Source: Flavobacterium gillisiae
Lineage (GTDB): Bacteria > Bacteroidota > Bacteroidia > Flavobacteriales > Flavobacteriaceae
Assembly (NCBI RefSeq): GCF_900107635.1
Contig: NZ_FNRD01000001.1
Location: 434,001-498,000, forward strand
Reading direction: 5' to 3'
DNA length: 64,000 nt
Below, piece by piece: positions 1 to 9,004 of this stretch (position 1 is the stretch's first letter; every line of letters starts with the position of its first letter). Both the position numbers and the translations under genes were made by a program. The notes beneath the pieces were generated by a model, which had not been told where the DNA came from, ran no database searches, and was given only the letters and a program-made list of their open reading frames with translations.

Positions 1-1
1 C

Positions 2-223
2 ATTGAACATTTTGCGGGTGTGCGTCCGACAGTAAAAGACAGGCGGCCCTTGGTGGGAACACATTCCATATACTCTGCAATACACATATTAAATGGATTA
101 GGTACGCGTGGTGTCATGCTAGGACCTTCTATGGCTAAGGCTTTGTATGAAGCCATAGAAAATAATATTCCTTTGGATTCTGAAATTAATATAAGAAGAT
201 TTCTGCCTAAAGGAGAGAGGTGA
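2..223 (+). CDS. FAD-dependent oxidoreductase, C-terminal fragment (5' end outside window)
   Basis: The reading frame is open from the first bases of the window to a TGA at 221-223, so only the last 73 or so residues of a gene are present. The fragment reads HFAGVRPTVKDRRPLVGTHS and later LNGLGTRGVMLGPSMAKAL. This is the usual end of DAO-type (glycine/D-amino acid oxidase-like) flavoproteins, where a GxGTRG stretch closes the FAD site. The substrate cannot be told from this piece. It converges on the DUF983 gene, with five bases between the two stops. Confidence 0.7.
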   Translation: MEHFAGVRPTVKDRRPLVGTHSIYSAIHILNGLGTRGVMLGPSMAKALYEAIENNIPLDSEINIRRFLPKGER

Positions 224-228
224 TTTTG

Positions 229-615
229 TTATTGCTTAAAAGTGGGGTCATAAGACACAAACATATTAATATATATATTTCTGGACCATCGTAATACAAT
301 TGGAAATAGAACAAGAAGGGAAGCTATTATAGAAATAAAAGCCACTTTTAATGATGAATTTAATAGTACATACGAAATAATAAAGGCAGCAATTCCAATA
401 GCTACATTTAGTCCATAACTGACATACATAGCTCCATAAAAGAAGGAAGGTTCAATTTGGTATTTCAACCCACAATGGCTGCAATTTTCGTTCATTTTTA
501 AGATATTGCCCAAATGAAGTGGATTTGGGTCTAAATACATACTTTCTTTCTGACATTTTGGACAAGTTCCTGTTAAAATGCTATATAATTTGGATCCTTT
601 TTTTAACATTTGCAA
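229..615 (-). CDS. DUF983 family small membrane protein
   Basis: A 128-residue protein whose N-terminal third carries two paired cysteines (CPKC near residue 18 and CSHC near residue 45), as in a zinc ribbon. Two hydrophobic segments follow, at about residues 68-87 and 90-107. This arrangement and length fit DUF983, a family of small membrane proteins of unknown function common in Bacteroidota. A second ATG at codon 3 is an equally possible start. It is transcribed divergently from the ABC-F gene, with about 70 bases between them. Confidence 0.7.
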   Translation of the reverse strand: MQMLKKGSKLYSILTGTCPKCQKESMYLDPNPLHLGNILKMNENCSHCGLKYQIEPSFFYGAMYVSYGLNVAIGIAAFIISYVLLNSSLKVAFISIIASLLVLFPIVLRWSRNIYINMFVSYDPTFKQ

Positions 616-683
616 AAAATTTAATTTTTCCTTTTTTTGGAGTTACAAATTTACTAATTCGAAAAGGAATAAAATCATAATAC

Positions 684-2591
684 ATGCTTAATATACACAA
701 TTTATCTGTCTCGTTTGGAGGTTCCTATTTATTTGAAGAAGTGACCTTTCGATTGGGTGCCGGAGACCGTGTGGGTCTTGTTGGTAAAAATGGTGCAGGT
801 AAATCTACAATGCTCAAGATGTTGGCTGGGGACTTTCTTCCTGATACAGGAGTGATTTCTCAAGAAAAAGATGTGAGGATGGGTTTTTTGCGTCAGGATA
901 TTGATTTTGAGCAAGGTCGTACAGTTTTAGAAGAGGCTTATGAAGCTTTTGTCGATATAAAAGTTGTAGAAAAAAAATTAGAAGAAATCAATCATCAATT
1001 AGTCACTCGTACTGATTATGAAAGTGAGGAATATTCGAAAATAATTGAAGATTTATCTGATTATACACATCGTTTTGAATTATTGGGTGGTTATAACTAT
1101 GTTGGTGACACTGAAAAAATTCTTTTGGGTTTAGGTTTTAAAAGAGAAGTTTTTAATAATCAAACAGAGACTTTCTCTGGAGGTTGGAGGATGCGTATTG
1201 AATTAGCTAAATTATTATTACAAGCTAATGATGTTCTGTTGCTGGATGAGCCTACGAATCACCTTGATATCGAAAGTATCATTTGGTTGGAAAGTTTCTT
1301 GCGTAATTATATTGGTGTGGTAGTAATTGTTTCGCATGATAAAATGTTTTTAGATAATGTAACTAATAGAACAATTGAAATTTCCCTTGGAAAAGCATAC
1401 GATTTCAACAAGCCTTACTCTCAATATTTAGAGTTGCGTCATGAAATTCGTGAAAAGCAATTGGCTACACAAAAGAATCAAGCTAAAAAAATTGAAGAGA
1501 CAGAAAAATTAATCGAGAAATTCCGTGCAAAAGCTTCTAAAGCTTCCATGGCACAATCGATGATAAAAAAGCTAGATAAAATAGAACGTATCGAAGTCGA
1601 TGAAGATGATAATTCTGTTATGAATATCTCTTTTCCGCTTTCTAAAGTTCCCGGTCGTGTTGTAATCGAAGCAGACCATGTTACAAAAAGCTATGGAGAT
1701 AAAACCATTTTAAAAGACATTTCACTGTTGGTAGAGCGTGGAAGCAAGATTGCTTTTGTCGGTCAAAACGGACAAGGTAAATCAACTTTTATTAAGGCTA
1801 TTGTTAACGAATTTGAATATGAAGGAGATATAAAGTTAGGTCATAATGTACAAGTAGGTTATTTTGCGCAAAACCAAGCGGAGTACTTGGATGGTGAGAT
1901 TACGTTACTTCAAACTATGGAAGATGCCGCTTCAGATACCAATCGTTCTAAAGTACGCGATATGTTGGGTTCATTCCTCTTTCGTGGCGATGATGTAGAG
2001 AAAAAGGTAAAAGTCCTTTCAGGAGGAGAAAGAAACCGTCTAGCGCTTTGTAAATTGCTGTTGCAACCTATAAATGTGTTGGTAATGGATGAGCCTACGA
2101 ATCACTTAGATATTAAATCTAAGAACGTTTTGAAAGCAGCATTGCAAAAATATGAAGGTACTTTACTTCTGGTTTCTCACGATAGAGATTTTCTTCAGGG
2201 AATGTCTAACATAGTTTATGAATTTAGAGATCAAAAGATAAAAGAATACTTAGGGGATGTTAACTACTTCTTAGAGCAACGCAATTTAGAGAATATGCGC
2301 GAAGTCGAGAAGAAGGATGCGCTTAAAGCAGCCGCTCCCAAAGACAGTAATAAAGCTTCCTATGAAGAACAAAAAAAGGGGAAAGCATTACAGAATCGTT
2401 TGAGTAAAATAGAAAGTCAAATTAAGCAATTAGAAAAAGACATTCAGCATGACGATAAAATGTTAGCTTCAAATTACAATAAAAACATTGAAGACGCTTC
2501 TTTCTTTAAAGCATACAATAAAAAGAAAGCCGAGTTAGATAAATTACTTTTGGACTGGGAAGTGGTTCAAGAAGAGATTGATAAAGCCTAA
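684..2591 (+). CDS. ABC-F family ATPase (translation factor type)
   Basis: 635 residues with two complete ABC ATPase domains and no membrane segment, which defines the ABC-F class of ribosome-associated translation factors. Domain 1 has Walker A GKNGAGKST (residues 34-42), signature SGGWRMR (about 165) and Walker B LLLDEPTNHLD (about 185). Domain 2 has GQNGQGKST (about 359), LSGGERNRL (about 445) and a second DEPTNHLD (about 470). The charged linker between the domains (about 250-310) and the lysine/glutamate-rich coiled coil at 555-635 resemble Uup/YheS-like members. I infer a role on the ribosome. Antibiotic resistance cannot be claimed from this sequence. Confidence 0.88.
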   Translation: MLNIHNLSVSFGGSYLFEEVTFRLGAGDRVGLVGKNGAGKSTMLKMLAGDFLPDTGVISQEKDVRMGFLRQDIDFEQGRTVLEEAYEAFVDIKVVEKKLEEINHQLVTRTDYESEEYSKIIEDLSDYTHRFELLGGYNYVGDTEKILLGLGFKREVFNNQTETFSGGWRMRIELAKLLLQANDVLLLDEPTNHLDIESIIWLESFLRNYIGVVVIVSHDKMFLDNVTNRTIEISLGKAYDFNKPYSQYLELRHEIREKQLATQKNQAKKIEETEKLIEKFRAKASKASMAQSMIKKLDKIERIEVDEDDNSVMNISFPLSKVPGRVVIEADHVTKSYGDKTILKDISLLVERGSKIAFVGQNGQGKSTFIKAIVNEFEYEGDIKLGHNVQVGYFAQNQAEYLDGEITLLQTMEDAASDTNRSKVRDMLGSFLFRGDDVEKKVKVLSGGERNRLALCKLLLQPINVLVMDEPTNHLDIKSKNVLKAALQKYEGTLLLVSHDRDFLQGMSNIVYEFRDQKIKEYLGDVNYFLEQRNLENMREVEKKDALKAAAPKDSNKASYEEQKKGKALQNRLSKIESQIKQLEKDIQHDDKMLASNYNKNIEDASFFKAYNKKKAELDKLLLDWEVVQEEIDKA

Positions 2592-2615
2592 TTAATAGGT
2601 AATTTCAGAATTTTT

Positions 2616-2762
2616 GAGGAGCTTTTTCCAGCTGTTCATTACATCCTTTCTGGTCTCGTTTATTTTTTTCTACATACTAAAAGGAGCTTCCGTTGGTCGC
2701 TCTTTTAGTCTAAGAAAAAATATAACGAGGCTGTAAAAGGATTTCATTGCCATCTGGGCTAT
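2616..2762. repeat. Intergenic hairpin repeat, copy A
   Basis: The gap between the ABC-F gene and the App1-like gene holds an element starting GAGGAGCTTTTTCCAGCTG and ending TTCATTGCCATCTGGGCTA. Between these ends lies a long imperfect hairpin whose tip reads CTAAAAGGAGC, then a loop, then GCTCTTTTAG. The same end sequences and tip loop (AGCTTCCG[TC]TGGTCGCT) recur at 16969-17108, and the right end recurs near 24601 and 43790. It probably also serves as a terminator between the convergent genes. Confidence 0.7.
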
Positions 2763-2791
2763 TGCATCCTTGCAGTGAATAACTTCTTTTT

Positions 2792-3760
2792 TTAAGAAAT
2801 TAAACCTGCCTTCTTAGAATGTGAAATCGCTTGGGCACTATTTTTAAAATAGCAAACCGAAATATCCAGCGTTTCTAGATTTTCTAATATTTTCGTTACC
2901 TTCTCTTTTTTATATTCCCCCGTTTGTCTTATATACACCGCTTTCACAGTCAATGGAAAAATTTTACTTATAGCTTCATATAAAAAAGGGTCATGTTGGG
3001 AGTCATCTCCAATCAGTACATACTTCAAACTGGGATAGAATTCTAAAATATGTTTTATTTTTTCAAACTTATGATTGTGTCCGCCTCTTCCAGACCATAA
3101 GAAATTCAGTAGACTTGTTTTGATGTCTTTTAATAGTAAAACAGCTTTGGGTAATTTGTGGATTTCGGTAAACAGTACAAGAAATCGGTACAAATTCCAC
3201 TCACTACTGGAGACATAAAAAAAAGCATTTAGTTCTCCTACGTTCGTTCTTCCTGAAGAGCTTAATGCTTGGAAATGTGGAACAACATCTTCAAAAACTT
3301 TTCTAGAATGGACATTCCTAAATAAGAGATGGTATAATTTTTTAAACGGATTTAGGGTATAGGAAACTAGAAATGTATCATCAATGTCTGATATGATTCC
3401 TAAATTACCTATCCTCGGTCGGAAATAGCTTTCTTTGGTTACAATAGTTTCGTTCTTATAAATGATACTTACTTCATAATCGATCCAACCATAATCCTCA
3501 GTTTGTGCTAGCGGAATGCAAAATTTGAAGTAACCATCAACTAAGGTTTTTGTATGTATTTTTATATCGTTGTGGACTAGGTAAACGTCTGCATTTGCTT
3601 GTGTTTTAATTCGAAACATACTGATTACGGATCTTGCATTTCTTAAGTTTTTTGAAAGGAAATCGTAATCTTTTTTTGTGGTAGGTTTGAAAACATGGCC
3701 CATCACAATTAGTTCTTGCTCATTTGCATAACCACGATATAATTTTAGGATCGGTCTCAT
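2792..3760 (-). CDS. App1-like phosphatase domain protein (DUF2183)
   Basis: 322 residues. The HAD-type acid motif DIDDT (residues 125-129, in NLGIISDIDDTFLVSY) and a later GDDSQHDP (251-258) match the App1/DUF2183 catalytic domain, named after the yeast phosphatidate phosphatase App1. FYVSSSEWNLY (about 181-191) is the middle motif of the same fold. The N-terminal 120 residues look like the beta-rich domain that normally precedes it. No signal peptide is seen, so it is probably cytoplasmic. The substrate in bacteria is not established. It is divergent from the lipid kinase next door, which makes a lipid-related role possible but unproven. Confidence 0.78.
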   Translation of the reverse strand: MRPILKLYRGYANEQELIVMGHVFKPTTKKDYDFLSKNLRNARSVISMFRIKTQANADVYLVHNDIKIHTKTLVDGYFKFCIPLAQTEDYGWIDYEVSIIYKNETIVTKESYFRPRIGNLGIISDIDDTFLVSYTLNPFKKLYHLLFRNVHSRKVFEDVVPHFQALSSSGRTNVGELNAFFYVSSSEWNLYRFLVLFTEIHKLPKAVLLLKDIKTSLLNFLWSGRGGHNHKFEKIKHILEFYPSLKYVLIGDDSQHDPFLYEAISKIFPLTVKAVYIRQTGEYKKEKVTKILENLETLDISVCYFKNSAQAISHSKKAGLIS

Positions 3761-3825
3761 TTTGTTTACTACTTTTGAAGTATGTTGAAAATTAATTATT
3801 TTTAATCAATAAAAGAAATAAAACT

Positions 3826-4695
3826 TTGAAAAAGAATATCATATTGATTGTTAATCCTGTTGCGGGGGGAATTGACAAATCAGAAATTATTGAAGCAACT
3901 TCAGTTTTTGCAGATAAGGAAGGGCTGAATTTAGTGTTGTATACTACTACAGCCGGTGATGATACTTCTAAAATTAAAGGTTTATATGATACATTCAAGC
4001 CAGAAAGAGTAATTGTAGCAGGAGGTGATGGAACCATAAAATTAGTAGCTGAAGCATTGGAAGGTGTAGATGTTATTTTTGGGATAATTCCTGCTGGCTC
4101 CGCTAATGGCTTGGCTACAGATCTAAATATTCCTAAAAGACTGGAAGATAATCTGCCAATAGCTTTTCATCATACTTTTATGGAAATGGATATGATAGTT
4201 ATAAATGGCAACAAAAGTTTACATCTTAGTGATCTGGGGTTAAATGCAGAACTCATAAAAAACTATGAGAGTAGTGCTATACATGGTAAATGGGGGTATG
4301 CGTTGCAAGTTTTTAATACTTTGGTTGAGAAAGAAGAACCTTTCTCTGCAACAATTACTGCTAATGGTCAGATCTTTGAATGTGTAGCGCAAATGATAGT
4401 TATAGCTAATTCTAAAAAATACGGAACAGGAATTGTTATTAATCCTCAGGGAATTATGAATGACGGAAAATTTGAATTGGTACTTTTAAAAAATCTAGAT
4501 TTGCCCATTTTTGCTAAAATTATTGCGGGTAATATACCAGTAGAATCTGGCGATATCGAGATCATTTCAACTGATAAGGCAAATATCAAATTAAACTCAG
4601 CAGTAAGTTTTCAAATAGATGGGGAATATTGTGGTAGAGAAACAGAACTGAATGTGTCCATTTCTCCAAAAAAGTTTAAAGTAGCCATTCCGTAA
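3826..4695 (+). CDS. Diacylglycerol/sphingosine kinase-like protein (YegS/DgkB family)
   Basis: 289 residues starting at a TTG codon; no ATG is available before the conserved N-terminus KKNIILIVNPVAGG. Family motifs are visible: NPVAGG (10-15), the nucleotide-binding GGDGT (66-70) and PAGSANGLA (89-97). These mark lipid or diacylglycerol kinase catalytic domains of the DAGK_cat superfamily. The enzyme would phosphorylate a membrane lipid using ATP at the inner face of the membrane. The exact lipid is unknown. Confidence 0.82.
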   Translation: MKKNIILIVNPVAGGIDKSEIIEATSVFADKEGLNLVLYTTTAGDDTSKIKGLYDTFKPERVIVAGGDGTIKLVAEALEGVDVIFGIIPAGSANGLATDLNIPKRLEDNLPIAFHHTFMEMDMIVINGNKSLHLSDLGLNAELIKNYESSAIHGKWGYALQVFNTLVEKEEPFSATITANGQIFECVAQMIVIANSKKYGTGIVINPQGIMNDGKFELVLLKNLDLPIFAKIIAGNIPVESGDIEIISTDKANIKLNSAVSFQIDGEYCGRETELNVSISPKKFKVAIP

Positions 4696-4703
4696 TAATT
4701 TAT

Positions 4704-5852
4704 TTACTTAAATGGATTTCGTTCTTTCCATTCCATTTTAGGTTCAAAATAGCTAAAAGTTCTTGAAACAAAAAGGTTTACAAAAGGATTGCTGTGTTGC
4801 ATCATTCCATACATATCCACCGGTTGTGCTCCCACTGAACTTTTAATTTCTAATGCTGTTCTGGCAAAAATAATACGGCTGTATTCTTTGTTAATTGAGA
4901 AACCAATCATGTCGTAGAGCATGTTTAGGTATAACATTTTTTCTCGTTGATAGATTTCGTCATAACCTAAAAAATAGGTATCAATGTCTTTTCCGTTTTT
5001 TATCAGTGTGTTGAATCCAATTAATTCGTCTCCTACGAAGTAACCGTAAAAAAGAAATTTATCTTTTAGTAGTGTTTTTAAAGTTTTAAAATGGTTTTCA
5101 GATAAGTAAAAGGTGTTAAACGGAGCATTCTTAGCCACATTCATATACAATGCATATATTCTTGAATTATAGCTCGTGATTTCTTCGAGAGATAATTTTC
5201 TTTTCGAAATTCCTTCTGCTTTTTTTCGCGCCCTTTTATACTGGTCTCGGTATTTTTTAGATAAATCTGCAATGTAATCATCAAAGTTAGACCAGGAATC
5301 CCTAATGTTGAAAATCATATTAGGTTGGGTTGTAAACTGAAAAAAGGATTTAAACTCTGGGATTTTAAAAAATGGAATTCGCTCTTCAGCAAAATCTTTA
5401 AAAATCGTAAGATGTATTTTTGTGCCGTTTGTACGGAAATTTTTCTTTAACTCATCTGTCGCTTTTTTTAATAATGCTAATCCTTCTGATGCTGGCAATT
5501 TTGATCCAAAACACCATCCATTTTGCCCAGTCAGCATATTGTTACCAAGTACCAATACATTAGAACTGAAATTTTTGAAGACAAAGTCGCGTACGATTGT
5601 TTTTAGACAATGGTCTCTTTCTCCAAAGGAATGTAGTTCACTTAAGTTGATATACTGCGTCACTGCTATGCCAACCAATTCTTCATTAAGAAACATTCCG
5701 ATAAAATGGCACTGCACATTTTTTGGAGCTGAAATCGCTAATATTTCTAAATAATCTCTAGAAAGAAAGATGTTGTTTGTTGCCAAAGAGTCCCAATTTG
5801 AAGGAATATTTGTAACCGAAGAATAAATTTGGAAGGAAAAGGTAGAGCTCAA
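4704..5852 (-). CDS. GNAT/FemAB-like acyltransferase family protein
   Basis: 382 residues. The C-terminal half has the pattern of FemAB/GNAT-fold transferases: FYGYFVGDELIGFNTLIKNG (about 258-277), YDEIYQREKMLYLNMLYDMI, and near the end IKSSVGAQPVDMYGMMQHSN, a typical 'K-x-x-x-G-A-x-P' closing motif. The N-terminal half is a second, poorly conserved lobe. No signal peptide or membrane segment is present. The substrate is unknown; some relatives are annotated as peptidoglycan biosynthesis proteins, but I would not assign that here. It converges on the lipid kinase, whose stop is 8 bases away. Confidence 0.6.
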   Translation of the reverse strand: MSSTFSFQIYSSVTNIPSNWDSLATNNIFLSRDYLEILAISAPKNVQCHFIGMFLNEELVGIAVTQYINLSELHSFGERDHCLKTIVRDFVFKNFSSNVLVLGNNMLTGQNGWCFGSKLPASEGLALLKKATDELKKNFRTNGTKIHLTIFKDFAEERIPFFKIPEFKSFFQFTTQPNMIFNIRDSWSNFDDYIADLSKKYRDQYKRARKKAEGISKRKLSLEEITSYNSRIYALYMNVAKNAPFNTFYLSENHFKTLKTLLKDKFLFYGYFVGDELIGFNTLIKNGKDIDTYFLGYDEIYQREKMLYLNMLYDMIGFSINKEYSRIIFARTALEIKSSVGAQPVDMYGMMQHSNPFVNLFVSRTFSYFEPKMEWKERNPFK

Positions 5853-5948
5853 GGGATGGAAAAGTTAGTATTTGTCTAAATTAATATATAAAGTTAAATA
5901 GCAAAGCAATTAGACAAATTTTAACTAATTTTAATAAAAACGGAAATC

Positions 5949-6224
5949 ATGAATATATACAATGAAATCACAGCTCAACCTATTTTAAAAGAGTTAAAAG
6001 ACTGGAAGTATAATGATAGCGGAATCGAAAAGAAATTTGTATTCAAGAATTTTAGTCAAGCACTCGCTTTTATAGTTCAGGTAGGTATTATAGCTGAGAA
6101 ACACAATCACCACCCTGAACTTTTTAATGTCTATAATAAGGTAGATATTCGCTTATCAACTCATGATGCAGACGGTTTAACGGATAAAGATTTTAATTTG
6201 GCAAAAGCCATTGAGCAACTATAA
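5949..6224 (+). CDS. phhB: 4a-hydroxytetrahydrobiopterin dehydratase (pterin-4a-carbinolamine dehydratase)
   Basis: 91 residues, the usual size. The histidine-rich motif EKHNHHPELFNVYNKVDIRL (residues 51-70) is the pterin dehydratase active site, and the protein ends in the common LTDKDFNLAKAIEQL pattern. It dehydrates the 4a-hydroxypterin made during aromatic amino acid hydroxylation so that tetrahydrobiopterin can be regenerated. Its natural partner, the phenylalanine hydroxylase, is encoded at 22.6-24.4 kb, not in the same operon. Confidence 0.92.
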   Translation: MNIYNEITAQPILKELKDWKYNDSGIEKKFVFKNFSQALAFIVQVGIIAEKHNHHPELFNVYNKVDIRLSTHDADGLTDKDFNLAKAIEQL

Positions 6225-6232
6225 AATAAATC

Positions 6233-6258
6233 TCGCCTCTTTATTCTAAAAGAGGCGA
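6233..6258. terminator. Hairpin after pterin dehydratase
   Basis: TCGCCTCTTT and AAAGAGGCGA form a 10-bp stem with a short loop directly after the dehydratase stop. It lies between convergent genes. No long T run follows on the plus strand, so its strength is uncertain. Confidence 0.6.
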
Positions 6259-6281
6259 AACTGTATAATAAAAGGAAATGG

Positions 6282-6764
6282 TTATGCCCAAGCGCAAATT
6301 ATACCGCCCATTAGCATAAAACAAACGATCCAGAACCCACCATTTATTAAAGTGTATTTCCAACTTCTTTTTTCGAATAATGCATTGGTTCCAATAATTG
6401 GTAATGCAAGAAACAAACCAGCAATAAAGCCGTGAAGCAGGCCGTGTTTAAACGTGCGGAAGACAGTTCCATAATCAGCCATGAAGTTAGCATAGGATGG
6501 TTTTGCCAATGCTGGATCACCTCCAACCATACTGACTGCACCCCATTGATGAATGACTAAAAATTGAAGAGTCATCGCAATTAGAAAAGCATAAAATACT
6601 GCCATTCCAAAAATTAATGACATGTTTCTAGTTTTCATTATGTCTTCGGTCATACCCGCTTCTTTCATCCATATAGTTCCAAAAACTTTTGGGTGATACC
6701 AAACAAATCCTACGAGTAATGTTGATACCGCTGCAACTAAAAGTGCTAAAAAATTGATTTCCAT
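6282..6764 (-). CDS. DUF1761 family membrane protein
   Basis: 160 residues with four predicted membrane segments (about 5-24, 48-70, 106-127 and 138-158). The start MEINFLALLVAAVSTLLVGFVWYHP and the motif WMKEAGMTED are typical of DUF1761, a family of small inner-membrane proteins of unknown function. It converges on the pterin dehydratase, from which it is separated by a hairpin. Confidence 0.75.
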   Translation of the reverse strand: MEINFLALLVAAVSTLLVGFVWYHPKVFGTIWMKEAGMTEDIMKTRNMSLIFGMAVFYAFLIAMTLQFLVIHQWGAVSMVGGDPALAKPSYANFMADYGTVFRTFKHGLLHGFIAGLFLALPIIGTNALFEKRSWKYTLINGGFWIVCFMLMGGIICAWA

Positions 6765-6942
6765 AGAGTTAGTTTTTTAATTAACAAATCAAATGTAGTA
6801 TATTTTTTAGTAATAGTAAAACAAGATTATGTAAGAAAAACACTCTTTAAATCAATAATAAGATGTAGTTCGTCGATTTTATTTGTCGATAATCTGTTTA
6901 TTATGTACATTTAATCATTCGAAAACGTATAAATTCAAGATT

Positions 6943-7797
6943 ATGAAAAATATTTTTACTCTACTACTAACAGTTTTGGCATCAGTTTCAATGATGGCAG
7001 AAGTTTCAGTTTCTGATAAAACAGTTCTTTTGAAATTGTATAATGCTACAAACGGAGCAAATTGGAATACAAAGTGGGATTTATCTTCCCCTATATCAAC
7101 TTGGTATGGTGTTGTATTGGAAGGAGATAAAGTAGTATCAATAAATTTAGCAAATAATAATCTTACTGGTGAAATACCTAGTGAAATCGTTAACCTTAGT
7201 GATTTAAGAGAACTGAATTTACATAAAAACGGGATATCTGGTATCATACCATCCGCTTTAGAAAATTTGAAACAATTAGTGGTTTTGGATTTATCATTTA
7301 ATAAATTGACAGGAACTATTCCATCTTCAGTAGGGGAGTTGAACAAGTTGGTCGTTCTTGAACTTTATATGAATAGACTTTCTGGTGAATTGCCTGCTCA
7401 AATTGGAAAATTAAAACACTTAGAAACGTTGGCCGCTTTTAATAATGAATTGGAAGGTCAAATACCAAGTTCGCTTTATGATGTTGCTACGTTAAAGACA
7501 TTGCTTTTAAGCAGTAATAAGCTAAGAGGTAAATTAAGTGCCGAAATCGCGAAGTTAACAATGTTAGAGAACCTTAGTTTATTTGAAAACCAAATGGAAG
7601 GTCAAGTTCCTTTTGATTTAGAGAAATTAAATAACTTAAAAGAAATGAATATCTCTTACAACCAATTTAGTGGATTAATATCAAGAAAATTAGCAGTGTT
7701 AGATACTTTAAATATGACAATGGTAAACGATAAAGGTGTTGCTATTTTGTTAGATGTGGCGATGGATATTGAAAGACCTTTAGTGTCTGAAGATTAA
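6943..7797 (+). CDS. Secreted leucine-rich-repeat protein
   Basis: I place the start at 6943, giving 284 residues, because MKNIFTLLLTVLASVSMMAEV is a clear signal peptide. The frame is open upstream to 6883, but that extension is not signal-like. After a short cap (LYNATNGANWNTKWDLSSPI) come about eight leucine-rich repeats of roughly 24 residues with the pattern L-x-x-N-x-L-x-G-x-I/L-P-x-x (for example LANNNLTGEIPSEIVNLSDL). This is the plant-extracellular-like LRR class. Such proteins usually bind other proteins or glycans at the surface. No T9SS tail or lipobox is seen. The ligand is unknown. Confidence 0.8.
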   Translation: MKNIFTLLLTVLASVSMMAEVSVSDKTVLLKLYNATNGANWNTKWDLSSPISTWYGVVLEGDKVVSINLANNNLTGEIPSEIVNLSDLRELNLHKNGISGIIPSALENLKQLVVLDLSFNKLTGTIPSSVGELNKLVVLELYMNRLSGELPAQIGKLKHLETLAAFNNELEGQIPSSLYDVATLKTLLLSSNKLRGKLSAEIAKLTMLENLSLFENQMEGQVPFDLEKLNNLKEMNISYNQFSGLISRKLAVLDTLNMTMVNDKGVAILLDVAMDIERPLVSED

Positions 7798-8001
7798 TAA
7801 TAATAACTTCATATTAAATATATAGTTTGTTGTTTTGAATAAGTTTAGTTAGTTTTATTAAACCTGCGTGGCTAGAGCTTCATGGGTTTTTTTAGTAGCG
7901 GGAAATATTGAAATAGCTTAGGTTTTTTTTGAGGATTATTAGAGTGTTTTATCATGCGCATCTTAAATTTTAAATAGAACAATAATTTAAAAAATAATTT
8001 T

Positions 8002-8700
8002 CTATTTATACTTACTTAAATCTAGATTAAGAATAGTTCCTACTCTGCTAAACTCTTCATTAATCTTAGCATTCAAGATTAGTTGACTATTATCTATAGG
8101 GTGATTAAAAATTAGTTGATGTGCGTGGAGCATCATTCCTTTTAGGTCATAATTCTCGAGCCATAATTTATTTTGTTTGTTGCAGCCATGAGGACGACTT
8201 CCTAAAATGGGATGAAAAATATGTTTGAAATGTTTACGTAATTGATGCATACGTCCGGTTTCAGGAATCGCTTCTACCAAAGAATAACGTGAAGTTGGTT
8301 GATTGTTAAACTCTAAGGCAACTTCTGCATTTTGCAAACGATGAAAGTAGGTTATTGCATTTTGCTTAATGTCATCATCATTGGTTAAATCATAATCAAT
8401 CGTTAATTCTTCGGGTGGCCAACCACGTAAAATGGCTAAATATTTTTTTTCGACTTCGCGTGCGGCAAAACGATCATTCATGATTTTTAAAATTTCTTTA
8501 TTAAGTGCAAATAACAAGACGCCAGATGTTTTGCGGTCTAATCGGTGAATAGGGTAAACGTGTTGTCCTCCGATTTGATTTCTCAATTCTTGAATTGCAT
8601 ACACTTTTGCGTCGCGTGCATAAAATGATTTATGAACCAATAATCCACTTGGTTTATTAATTGCTATAATATATTCGTCTTGATAAAGAATTTCTAACAT
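8002..8700 (-). CDS. truC: RluA-family pseudouridine synthase, TruC-like
   Basis: 232 residues. The catalytic signature IHRLDRKTSGVLLFA (about 51-65) carries the catalytic aspartate D55. INKPSGLLVHKS (14-25) and GRMHQLRKH (about 148-156) are further RluA-family motifs. The length and lack of an S4 domain match TruC, which makes pseudouridine 65 in tRNA, better than the longer rRNA enzymes. The tRNA genes lie just upstream, but that is probably coincidence. Confidence 0.82.
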   Translation of the reverse strand: MLEILYQDEYIIAINKPSGLLVHKSFYARDAKVYAIQELRNQIGGQHVYPIHRLDRKTSGVLLFALNKEILKIMNDRFAAREVEKKYLAILRGWPPEELTIDYDLTNDDDIKQNAITYFHRLQNAEVALEFNNQPTSRYSLVEAIPETGRMHQLRKHFKHIFHPILGSRPHGCNKQNKLWLENYDLKGMMLHAHQLIFNHPIDNSQLILNAKINEEFSRVGTILNLDLSKYK

Positions 8701-8868
8701 TTGGCAAAAATAAAAGAGATTTCGATTATAATCAGTTTTCTGACTAGTTTATTTCTAAGATTTTTCCTGTTCCTCGAAGAGTTCTGATGTTAGCTGTGCA
8801 AATGTCTTCTGACTTCGTACCCGAAATCTGAATCAGAGATTGTTTTGTAAATCTAATTAAACGAAAAA

Positions 8869-8893
8869 AACCTTTCATTTCTGAAAGGTTTTC
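8869..8893 (-). terminator. Terminator after the tRNA-Met pair
   Basis: On the minus strand the sequence reads AACCTTTCAGAAATGAAAGG followed by a run of T, just downstream of the tRNA at 8898-8970. It is a textbook intrinsic terminator and closes the tRNA transcription unit. Confidence 0.8.
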
Positions 8894-8897
8894 TTAG

Positions 8898-8970
8898 TAG
8901 CGGGAACTGGACTCGAACCAGTGACCTTCGGGTTATGAGCCCGACGAGCTGCCTACTGCTCTATCCCGCG
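8898..8970 (-). tRNA. tRNA-Met (initiator, anticodon CAT)
   Basis: The reverse complement folds as a 73-nt tRNA beginning CGCGGGATAGAGCAGTAGGC. The anticodon stem and loop read CGGGCTCATAACCCG, with anticodon CAT and three G-C pairs (GGG/CCC), which is the hallmark of initiator tRNA. The first acceptor position is C1 opposite U72, an unpaired combination that also marks initiators. The T arm is ACTGGTTCGAGTCCAGT. The 3' CCA is not encoded. Confidence 0.95.
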
Positions 8971-9004
8971 ATGTGCGTTTGTAATCTCAATAAAATTAAC
9001 TTAG

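Noticed and set aside
2650..2740. Possible small RNA gene in the hairpin repeat
   Set aside because: The hairpin is shared with other intergenic copies and no promoter was seen; I report it as a repeat instead.
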